DNA of 59,515 nucleotides. Origin: CAYSJU01 sp964431495. GTDB taxonomy: Bacteria > Omnitrophota > Gorgyraeia > Tantalellales > Tantalellaceae. The notes under the pieces were generated by a model. The model was not told the origin of the DNA. It worked only from the letters and a program-made list of their open reading frames with translations, and ran no database searches. Where the stretch lies: positions 1-59,515 of the forward strand of contig CAYSJU010000010.1 of the NCBI GenBank assembly GCA_964431495.1, read 5' to 3'. This document shows positions 32,900 through 40,162 of the stretch, one piece after another. Each line of letters begins with the position of its first letter. Position 1 is the first letter of the stretch. The position numbers and the translations under genes are program-made.

Positions 32900-33175
32900 A
32901 TGAGCCGCAAAAACAAAAGAACTCTTATGATCACCAGCATTCAGCGGCGTTACATAAAAAAGTGGATAATAGCTGTAGCAGCAGCTGAACTTATAATGTT
33001 TATCTTCAATGGATCCCTTCCTTTTATTTACCCGGTCATTGCTGTCTTGTTCTTTGGGGGCTTTATTCTAAGGGTGCTGCGTATCCATCCAAAGTGGATC
33101 TTATTTTCACTTTCTCAAGGCGTCTGCTATAATACCTTTGACGGGGAGGGGGAATGGCCAAAAAGAAAATACTGA
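32900..33175 (+). CDS. small hydrophobic protein, doubtful
   Basis: A 91-residue frame with two hydrophobic segments (about 22-38 and 40-58) and basic ends. There is no ribosome binding site for ATG 32900 or for ATG 32927. The 3' end overlaps the phoB start and contains its probable TATAAT box (33128-33133). It may be real and membrane-bound, or a remnant. No family is recognised. Confidence 0.35.
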   Translation: MSRKNKRTLMITSIQRRYIKKWIIAVAAAELIMFIFNGSLPFIYPVIAVLFFGGFILRVLRIHPKWILFSLSQGVCYNTFDGEGEWPKRKY

Positions 33176-33843
33176 TAGTAGAGGATGAAAAAGATATAGT
33201 CGAGATGATAGTGTATAACCTGAAAAAGGAAGGCTATACGACTGTATCAGTTTTGAACGGGCAGCGGGCGGTTTCTTTGGCAAAAAGAGAGCGCCCGGAC
33301 CTGATCATCCTGGACCTGATGCTGCCGGATATTGACGGGTTTGAGATATGCAAACAGCTGAGAAATAACGAGATAACAGGACTGATCCCCATTATCATGC
33401 TTACAGCCAGATCGCAGGAAGCGGATAAAGTCACCGGATTGGAACTTGGAGCCGATGATTATGTGACAAAGCCCTTCAGTCCAAGGGAGCTTGTCGCGAG
33501 AATGAAGGCCGTATTGCGAAGACACGAGCCCCTTGTTATCCAGAAAAAAACAGATAAAGGGATCATATCGATCGACAGCGTGAAACACAGGGTATTTGTG
33601 TCCGGGAAAGAGGTTGCTCTTACTCATACTGAATTTAAACTGTTGGAGTTTATGGCCCAGAGGCCCGGGGTGGTGTTTACAAGGGACAGGCTGCTCGACA
33701 GTGTCTTTGGATACGATTCAGAAGTCTATGACAGAACAGTAGATGCGCACGTAAAGTCTTTGAGAAAAAAACTCGGGAAGGCCAGGCATTATATAGAAAC
33801 GGTTAGAGGTTCCGGATACCGTTTCAGGGAGCTGGAAAAGTGA
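33154..33843 (+). CDS. phoB: PhoB-like OmpR-family response regulator
   Basis: A 229-residue two-domain regulator. The receiver domain (1-120) has the acidic pair in VEDEKD, the phosphorylation site in LIILDLMLPD, Thr in IIMLTAR and Lys in YVTKPFSPREL. The C-terminal winged helix (about 135-229) has LTHTEFKLLEFMAQRPGVVFTRDRLLD and RTVDAHVKSLRKKLG. GGGGAGGGGG precedes the ATG. Its stop overlaps the kinase gene start (GTGAAA/ATG-type overlap of 4 bases). The downstream Na/Pi cotransporter with a repeat array in front supports a phosphate role. Confidence 0.92.
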   Translation: MAKKKILIVEDEKDIVEMIVYNLKKEGYTTVSVLNGQRAVSLAKRERPDLIILDLMLPDIDGFEICKQLRNNEITGLIPIIMLTARSQEADKVTGLELGADDYVTKPFSPRELVARMKAVLRRHEPLVIQKKTDKGIISIDSVKHRVFVSGKEVALTHTEFKLLEFMAQRPGVVFTRDRLLDSVFGYDSEVYDRTVDAHVKSLRKKLGKARHYIETVRGSGYRFRELEK

Positions 33844-35261
33844 AAAAAAGCATAGTCTGGGAATTCTTAGGCGCGTATATTTTCTTGATCCTGGTCGCGG
33901 TCCTTGTCCTGGATTTTTTTGTCGGACTGAAATTCCGGGATTATTATGAGAAAAAGATCTCCGCGACACTGGAAAGTAATGCCATTTTGGCGGGTGATCT
34001 TCTAAAAGAAGACCTCATCAGCGGGAAGCGAAATCTGATCCGGGAAGAAACGATCAGCCTGGCAAAGACACTGGACTTGAGGATCACGGTTATTGATGGA
34101 AAAGGCAATGTCTTAGGGGATTCTGAGAAGGACCCTGCTTTGATGGAAGATCACGGGAACAGGGAGGAAGTTATTGCCGCTATTGAGAGTGGAGTGGGCA
34201 AGAGTTCCAGGCTTAGCGATACTCTGGGGCTGAACATGAAATATGTAGCGGTCCCCGTTAAAGAGAAAGGGAGTATATTGGGTGTAATCAGGCTTGCCAT
34301 GCCGCTTACCGAGGTGGAACACGAGTTGCGTGTCATTAACAGGGTTTTTATTTTAGGAGGCATCTTGGCTGTTATTTTGACCCTGGCGATAGGGTATTTT
34401 ATATCAAGAAGTATAAGCCTGCCGATACGTAAGATGGACGAGACAGCTAGGGGCATTGCAAGGGGGGATTTCAGTAAGAGAGTGAAAATAAGGACAAATG
34501 ATGAACTCGGCGGGCTGGCAAGGTCTTTCAACCGGATGGCTGATGAACTGCAGCTAAAGATAGATAATCTGGGAAAAGCGGATAAGATCAGAACGGATTT
34601 TGTGGCCAATGTATCGCATGAATTAAAAACGCCGCTTACTTCGATTAAAGGGTTCATAGAAACGTTAGAGGACGGAGCTATAGATGATAAAGAAAATGCC
34701 GGGAAGTTTCTTGCCATCATCAGGAAACAGGCGGAAAGGCTTAGTAACATAATCAACGACCTGCTTAGTTTAACGGAAATAGAGACCGGGAAAGGTAGAA
34801 TAGAAATAGTAGAATTTGACGCTAAGCAATTGCTGGATGAAGTCGTCTGGGGGTTCAGCCATGCTCTTTCCGAAAAAGAACAAAAGCTGAAGTTGGATTA
34901 CAGCGGAAACGATTTTAGCATAAAAGGCGACAAAGACAAGATAGAACAGGTCCTGGTCAACCTTATAGATAACGCCATCAAATATACCGGCAAGAAAGGC
35001 GATATCAGGGTCTCGCTTTTTGAGCAGAAGGACAGTGTTATGCTCTCGATCGAGGATAATGGTATTGGTATTTCAAAGGAGCATCAGGACAGGATCTTTG
35101 AGAGGTTTTACAGGGTGGATAAAGCCCGATCCAGAGAATCAGGAGGAACAGGCCTGGGCCTCTCAATAGTAAAGCACATTGTGCTTCTTCACAAAGGATA
35201 TATCGATATAAACAGCGATGCCGGAAGAGGGACCAAAGTCACGGTCATACTACCCAAATAG
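33840..35261 (+). CDS. phoR: PhoR-like sensor histidine kinase
   Basis: A 473-residue membrane kinase with two membrane helices (about 8-28 and 168-188) around a 140-residue extracytoplasmic sensor, then HAMP (190-245), dimerisation domain with FVANVSHELKTPLTSIKGF (His is the phosphorylation site), and an ATPase domain with N-box NLIDNAIKYT, DNGIGI and GGTGLGLSIVKHI. The order fits PhoR/WalK-type kinases. It starts within the phoB stop. The sensor has no recognisable PAS sequence. Confidence 0.92.
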   Translation: MKKSIVWEFLGAYIFLILVAVLVLDFFVGLKFRDYYEKKISATLESNAILAGDLLKEDLISGKRNLIREETISLAKTLDLRITVIDGKGNVLGDSEKDPALMEDHGNREEVIAAIESGVGKSSRLSDTLGLNMKYVAVPVKEKGSILGVIRLAMPLTEVEHELRVINRVFILGGILAVILTLAIGYFISRSISLPIRKMDETARGIARGDFSKRVKIRTNDELGGLARSFNRMADELQLKIDNLGKADKIRTDFVANVSHELKTPLTSIKGFIETLEDGAIDDKENAGKFLAIIRKQAERLSNIINDLLSLTEIETGKGRIEIVEFDAKQLLDEVVWGFSHALSEKEQKLKLDYSGNDFSIKGDKDKIEQVLVNLIDNAIKYTGKKGDIRVSLFEQKDSVMLSIEDNGIGISKEHQDRIFERFYRVDKARSRESGGTGLGLSIVKHIVLLHKGYIDINSDAGRGTKVTVILPK

Positions 35262-35295
35262 ATTAGACTCCTGGCCCTGAAAGGGCGGGGGATCC

Positions 35296-35339
35296 CTTCA
35301 TCAAATCTTCACAATTCCTTCATATTCGTTTCACATTAA
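35296..35339 (+). promoter_or_regulatory. Pho-box-like array of four 11-bp direct repeats
   Basis: Four adjacent 11-base units: CTTCATCAAAT, CTTCACAATTC, CTTCATATTCG and TTTCACATTAA. The shared core is YTTCAYA at an 11-base period, as in PhoB/PhoP binding sites made of direct repeats. A TATCCT -10-like box follows (35345-35350) and the Na/Pi cotransporter gene begins at 35399. The array would replace the -35 box, as in activated Pho promoters. Confidence 0.75.
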
Positions 35340-35398
35340 AAATGTATCCTTTAGGTGTAATTGAAGTTCAATTAAACTAAAAAACCCGGAGGATACAG

Positions 35399-37078
35399 AT
35401 GATAGCAAAGAACCTCATATTCGGATTGATAGGCGGGCTCGGGTTTTTCTTCTTCGGCATGCAGATAATGTCCGATGGATTGAAGAAGATAGCCGGAGAG
35501 CGTCTTAAAAACACCCTGCACATGGCTACCAAAGTTTCTATAGTGGGCATTCTGGTAGGAGCGGGTATAACCTGTCTTATTCAATCCTCGAGCGCCACCA
35601 CTGTTATGGTGGTGGGTTTTGTCAATGCGGGTCTCCTGGCCTTGAAACAGGCGATAAGCGTGGTAATAGGAGCCAATATCGGCACGACGTTCACAGCATG
35701 GATTGTTTCTTCAATGTCTGTCTTCAAGGTTACGCAATATGCTCTTCCGGTTGTGGGCATAGGCTTTGCCTTTATGAAGTTCGGTAAGACGAGGAACATG
35801 AGGTTCCGGGGGCAGGTCCTTATGGGATTTGGACTTCTTTTTCTCGGTCTGGGTTTTATGAAAGACGCTTTTGGGCCGCTGAAAGAAAGCCAGTATATAA
35901 AAGATATGTTAGTCATGTTCAGCGATAACCCTCTTCTGGGTGTTCTGGTCGGGATAGTCTTTACTGTGCTCCTTCAGAGCTCCAGCGCCACTATCGCTGT
36001 TGTCCAGGTGTTGGCGTTTAACGGTTTGATAAGTTTTCCCGCTGCCATTCCGATAATACTGGGGGATAATATCGGTACCACCATTACCGCCCAGCTGGCA
36101 GCTATAGGGACTAATCTGAACGCAAGGCGAACAGCTATGGCACATACGCTGTTCAATGTCATAGGCGTTGCCTATATGCTGGTCTTTGTTTATACGGGCT
36201 GGTTCGTAAAGGCAATAGAGTTCATCATCCCGGGAGGGATAACGGCCAAGAATATTATGTTCTATATCGCTGTTGCTCACAGCACGTTCAATGTCATGAA
36301 TGCCATTATTTTTCTCCCGTTCATAGGTTTGCTTGAAAAAGCCAGCATATGGCTGGTTCCAAAAAGAAAAGGCGCGGTCGAAATGGGAACACAGTATCTG
36401 GAAAAGCATCTTCTGGATACTCCTCCGATCGCGCTGGAGCAGGCAAGGAAAGAAACGGTCCGTATGCTTGACCTGGCTTCCAGATCGATTTCCAGCGCGG
36501 TAAGGGCTTTCTTCGAAGACAATAAAAGATCCTTAAAACCAATACCAAACCTTGAGCAGGCGGTAGACACTCTCCAGTCAGAGATAACACAATACCTGGT
36601 GGAACTATCGCAGAAAGACCTTTTGCAGGAAGAATCCGAGGAAATACCCGTTTTGATACACAGTGTCAATGATATAGAAAGAATAGGGGACCATGCAGAA
36701 AACATCATGGAGATTGCCGTAAGGAGGATAGAAGAAAGCCTGTTTTTTTCCGATATGGCTATCGAAGGGTTGAAGTCAATGTGGGACGAGCTTAACGTTA
36801 TGATGGAAGAGGCAAAAGAAGCCATGGAAAAGGACGACAAGAGACTCGCGGAAAAAGTTCTGCAGAGAGAAGAGCGTATCAACAATTTTCAGGTGGAACT
36901 TAAGAAAGCCCATGTTGACCGATTGAATCAGGGCGCATGCAATCTTGAGGCAGGCATAGTTTTTCTGGACTTTGTTGATAATCTTGAGAAGATCGGCGAT
37001 CACCTTGCCAATATAGGGCAGGCTGTAATGGGTGGAATGAGATGGGAAGGGGCGGAAGAGGAGGTTTATGCATCTTAA
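35399..37078 (+). CDS. Na+/phosphate cotransporter with PhoU-like C-terminus
   Basis: A 559-residue NptA/PhoU-type transporter. The membrane half (1-330) holds two inverted repeats marked by ITCLIQSSSATTVMVVGF and LLQSSSATIAVV, the QSSS signature of Na/Pi cotransporters. The C-terminal part (about 350-545) is a helical PhoU-like domain with DIERIGDHAENI and DNLEKIGDHLANI. It imports phosphate in symport with sodium. The gene lies directly downstream of the phoBR pair and the repeat array, so regulation by PhoB is likely. A ribosome binding site (CCGGAGG) precedes the ATG. Confidence 0.94.
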   Translation: MIAKNLIFGLIGGLGFFFFGMQIMSDGLKKIAGERLKNTLHMATKVSIVGILVGAGITCLIQSSSATTVMVVGFVNAGLLALKQAISVVIGANIGTTFTAWIVSSMSVFKVTQYALPVVGIGFAFMKFGKTRNMRFRGQVLMGFGLLFLGLGFMKDAFGPLKESQYIKDMLVMFSDNPLLGVLVGIVFTVLLQSSSATIAVVQVLAFNGLISFPAAIPIILGDNIGTTITAQLAAIGTNLNARRTAMAHTLFNVIGVAYMLVFVYTGWFVKAIEFIIPGGITAKNIMFYIAVAHSTFNVMNAIIFLPFIGLLEKASIWLVPKRKGAVEMGTQYLEKHLLDTPPIALEQARKETVRMLDLASRSISSAVRAFFEDNKRSLKPIPNLEQAVDTLQSEITQYLVELSQKDLLQEESEEIPVLIHSVNDIERIGDHAENIMEIAVRRIEESLFFSDMAIEGLKSMWDELNVMMEEAKEAMEKDDKRLAEKVLQREERINNFQVELKKAHVDRLNQGACNLEAGIVFLDFVDNLEKIGDHLANIGQAVMGGMRWEGAEEEVYAS

Positions 37079-37727
37079 ATTTCTAATTGGATCAAGTATT
37101 TTTTTGTTTTTATTTGCGGCCGTACCTGCTTTCGCGCTCGAGGACGGCGATTTTCAGCTATGGAACACAGAGGTCATAGAAGCAAAACTTAACGATTCTT
37201 TCAAGGTAAAAGTGGAAGAGGAGTTAAGGTTCGGAGAAGATGTTTCTATATTATATTACCGTCACACTGATGGGGGAGTGACTTGGAAAGTTACGGATGG
37301 ACTCGATCTGGGGGTCAACTACCGGCAGCTCTACGAGAAGAAAAAAAATAAGTGGAAGGAAGAAAACCGGCCGCATATTAACGGAACAGTTAAACGGGAG
37401 TGGCTGGGCTTTAAGTTTAAGGACAGGAACAGGTTTGAATACCGTATCAAAAAAGGCGGGGATGATACCACCAGATACAGGAACAAGGCAACGGTTCTAT
37501 TCCCGCTGAAATGGACAAAGCTGGACATCCAGCCCTATGTTGCCGACGAGATATTTGTGGATTTTGAGGGAGAGAAACTTAACCGGAATCGTCTTTATGC
37601 GGGATTCAACGCAAAATTATTCAAACATTTTAAAACAGATATCTTTTACCTCTGGCAGACGACAAAGAAAAATAGCAAGTGGATAAATTATAATATCCTG
37701 AGCCTCAAACTAAAGTTAGTTTTATAA
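37068..37727 (+). CDS. DUF2490 outer-membrane beta-barrel protein
   Basis: A 219-residue exported protein: signal peptide MHLKFLIGSSIFLFLFAAVPAFA, then alternating strands rich in aromatic and charged residues (FQLWNTEVIEAKLNDSFKVKVEEELRFGED, the DUF2490 pattern). It ends on a hydrophobic strand (LSLKLKLVL), typical for outer-membrane barrels. It overlaps the Na/Pi cotransporter by 11 bases, so it is probably co-induced under phosphate starvation and might act as a porin or phosphate-related barrel; that role is inferred. Confidence 0.85.
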   Translation: MHLKFLIGSSIFLFLFAAVPAFALEDGDFQLWNTEVIEAKLNDSFKVKVEEELRFGEDVSILYYRHTDGGVTWKVTDGLDLGVNYRQLYEKKKNKWKEENRPHINGTVKREWLGFKFKDRNRFEYRIKKGGDDTTRYRNKATVLFPLKWTKLDIQPYVADEIFVDFEGEKLNRNRLYAGFNAKLFKHFKTDIFYLWQTTKKNSKWINYNILSLKLKLVL

Positions 37728-37743
37728 ACTTGTCCCCAAACGT

Positions 37744-39672
37744 TTACTTCCTTAGCTGGTTTTCCGCGTTGACGACATCCCGGCTGATAAGGGATATGAG
37801 GTTTTTTATCTTGTTCTTGAGTTCCGGGGAGGCCGGTGTGTCAAGGATCTCGCGGAGGATCTGAACGGCCATCCTGAAGTAACGTATTATCTCGCCTTCA
37901 TCCGCGTCAGTGTAGGTCAGGATCTTATCAAATGGTTCCTTTCGCATCCATGCTTCGATACACGGAGAAAGGTGGTAGCGGAAATCCTTGCTGAGAATGT
38001 TAAGCCCGGCCCGTTTTTCTATCCCGTGGATCCTTGCAATCAAATCGTCTGTCATGTCACGGAGGCGTCTGGCGGGTTTGCTTATCTTCGGCATTCTGGA
38101 ATTTTTCCTGGGTTCATATACGACAGCGATAGAGAGTATCCCCAGTTCGGTCTCGGAAAGGTGTTCCAGGAGGCCCTCCTCGTACAGTCTGGACAACGGA
38201 AGTTCATAGCCGTAGATCTGTCCCGCGAATCTGCCTTTTCCGGTGACAAGGCCTTTTTTGATATAGCCGAGTTCTTTCAGGATGCCTATTTTTGAACGCA
38301 TGGCATCCATGGCGTTTCTGCGGAGTTTTGGTTTTACCTGGAAATGGTGGAAGGATCTGGTATAGATGTCGTAAAGTTCCTCGCCGTGTTTCTCATACAG
38401 GTTTATAAGTGTCGCGTACGAGGCGTTGAACCTGCTCCTCACCTTTTCCGGGACGTTGAAGATTATGTGCTTCAGTTCCTCGGGTGAGATATAGTTCAGA
38501 TTGACGCGGCTGTACACAAAGCCTTCTTCGTCTATGCCGCGTCTTCCGGCCCTGCCCGCCATCTGGTAGAAATCGCGCGTTTTAAGGTTCGCGAAGAACC
38601 GGCCGTAGAATTTCCTCAACTCGTCGAATACAACCGTACGCGCGGGCATGTTTATCCCGAGCGCGAAAGTTTCAGTGGTGAAGATGACCTTGATAAGCCT
38701 GCTGGTAAAGAGCTGTTCCACCACTTCTTTAAGTGTGGGCAGCATGCCCGCGTGGTGATACGCGATGCCTCTTTCGACCAGCGGGGAAAGGATAGCCGCG
38801 CTTTTTTCTCTCGAAAGATCAAATTTTTCACACAAGTCGTCATAGAGTTCCGTTATTTTTTTCCTTTCATCCTTGTTCAGGAAGTTAAAACCGTGAAGTT
38901 CGTCCGCCAGGTATTCGCATCGTCTTCTCCCGAAAGCGAAATATATGCACGGAAGCTTGTCTTCATTTTCCAGATGTTTTATAAGGGCATCCAGCCTGTT
39001 CGGCTTGAGGTGTGGGTGTTTGGCGTATTTTTTCCCGCGGTAGTAATAAAACTTTTTTTTGCCTTTGATGCCGGATTTTTTGATCTCATTGATATTGTCC
39101 ATTATTTTCCCATCGCACTGGTAAAAGAAATGCAGCGGAACGGGACGCTTTTCTTCCTTTACGATCTTCAAGGGTCTATTGTGCGTGGAATGTATCCATT
39201 CGGCGAATTCGTCTATATTGGGTATGGTCGCTGACAGGCAGAGCATCTTCATGTGTTCCGGCAGGAGTATCAGGGATTCCTCCCAGACGGTCCCGCGTTC
39301 GTAATTGTCGATATAATGTATCTCGTCGAAGATGACCCAGGAATATTCCTCAAGGTCCGCTTCTCCCGTAAGGATCTTGTTCCTGAATATCTCGGTGGTC
39401 ATGATAAGGACCGGCGCGTGCGGGTTTATGCTTACGTCGCCGGTAAGGATGCCTATCTTACCTCCATAGCCCTTTTTGAAGTCCCGGAACTTCTGGTTTG
39501 ATAACGCTTTGATCGGAGCGGTATATATCACCCTCCTCCCCACGGCAAGGCAGTCGTTTATCACGTGTTCGGCTATTACTGTTTTTCCAGCGCCTGTAGG
39601 CGCGGAAACTATCACAGAGTGACCGTTCCTGATATGCTTGATAGCTTCTTGTTGGAAGGGATCGTATTTCAT
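37744..39672 (-). CDS. Ski2-like DExH RNA helicase
   Basis: A 642-residue superfamily 2 helicase of the Ski2/Mtr4/HelY type. Motifs: I APTGAGKT (24-31), Ia TAPIKALSNQK, II DEIH (WVIFDEIHYID), III SAT, IV-V IYFAFGRRRCEYLADEL and TTETFALGINMPARTVV, VI QMAGRAGRRGIDEEG. After the helicase core comes a winged-helix and DSHCT-like region. There is no 'arch' insert, which makes it shorter than Mtr4 and HelY. Such proteins unwind RNA for degradation in eukaryotes and are scattered in bacteria. The gene stands alone on the minus strand with a promoter almost on its ATG and no ribosome binding site. Confidence 0.9.
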   Translation of the reverse strand: MKYDPFQQEAIKHIRNGHSVIVSAPTGAGKTVIAEHVINDCLAVGRRVIYTAPIKALSNQKFRDFKKGYGGKIGILTGDVSINPHAPVLIMTTEIFRNKILTGEADLEEYSWVIFDEIHYIDNYERGTVWEESLILLPEHMKMLCLSATIPNIDEFAEWIHSTHNRPLKIVKEEKRPVPLHFFYQCDGKIMDNINEIKKSGIKGKKKFYYYRGKKYAKHPHLKPNRLDALIKHLENEDKLPCIYFAFGRRRCEYLADELHGFNFLNKDERKKITELYDDLCEKFDLSREKSAAILSPLVERGIAYHHAGMLPTLKEVVEQLFTSRLIKVIFTTETFALGINMPARTVVFDELRKFYGRFFANLKTRDFYQMAGRAGRRGIDEEGFVYSRVNLNYISPEELKHIIFNVPEKVRSRFNASYATLINLYEKHGEELYDIYTRSFHHFQVKPKLRRNAMDAMRSKIGILKELGYIKKGLVTGKGRFAGQIYGYELPLSRLYEEGLLEHLSETELGILSIAVVYEPRKNSRMPKISKPARRLRDMTDDLIARIHGIEKRAGLNILSKDFRYHLSPCIEAWMRKEPFDKILTYTDADEGEIIRYFRMAVQILREILDTPASPELKNKIKNLISLISRDVVNAENQLRK

Positions 39673-39678
39673 CTAACT

Positions 39679-39707
39679 ACTATACAATAATTACTGAAAT
39701 ATTTCCA
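39679..39707 (-). promoter_or_regulatory. promoter of the Ski2-like helicase gene
   Basis: On the minus strand TGGAAA is followed after 17 bases by TATAGT, which ends 6 bases before the ATG. This fits a leaderless transcript. Confidence 0.5.
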
Positions 39708-39738
39708 TGTTTTGTAGTTCGTTCAGGATTTCATTCAA

Positions 39739-39903
39739 AACAGAGCAGAGGAGTTAAGGGGATGTTTCTACCAGAGGATTGAAACTTCTATTCTGGCGCA
39801 GGTAAAAGGAAATTGGTTTTTGCAAGGTCGGCCGCATGGTGGTATTAGTGAGGCGGGACGTCAATCCTCTGTACGAAACATCCCCTTCACTCCTTTACTT
39901 TGT
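39739..39903. repeat. long inverted repeat / foldback element A
   Basis: The left arm 39739-39782 (containing GGAGTTAAGGGGATGTTTC and AGAGGATTGA) is matched in reverse complement by the right arm 39861-39903 (TCAATCCTCT...GAAACATCCCC...CACTCC). Arms of about 43 bases pair with a few mismatches around a loop of about 78 bases. No protein is encoded. A similar structure (element B) follows 37 bases on. Confidence 0.8.
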
Positions 39904-39940
39904 TCCTCACTTATCTTCCATGCGCTATGTCTCTTGCCAG

Positions 39941-40114
39941 AAGGGGCGGCGGGTGTGCTTGCAGGTGTAAAATACTTGCGTTTAATTGAGCCGCAAGTGC
40001 AAAAAACAGCGTTTGAATAACCACTAACCGAAACCATACTGTCCTAGATAACCAAATTTTTACCACTAACCGGCTACGTTTATTTTACACCGAAAAGTAC
40101 ACCCGCCGCCCCTT
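39941..40114. repeat. long inverted repeat / foldback element B
   Basis: Arms of 33 bases: 39941-39973 (AAGGGGCGGCGGGTGT, 7 bases, GGTGTAAAAT) and its reverse complement at 40082-40114, with 29 of 33 positions pairing. The 108-base loop has a small hairpin (CTTGCG...CGCAAG) and a direct repeat ACCACTAACCG at about 40020 and 40062. Elements A and B together fill the 490-base gene-free gap between the helicase and hydrogenase genes. Confidence 0.8.
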
Positions 40115-40162
40115 TGAGAGCAGGGAATTCATGGAGCAAGAATTTTGGTTACCGCGTAATCA

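Noticed and set aside
39768..39784. Possible CRISPR repeat end (CAGAGGATTGAAAC)
   Set aside because: There is only one copy, no regular spacing and no cas gene nearby. The sequence is part of the arm of a long inverted repeat.
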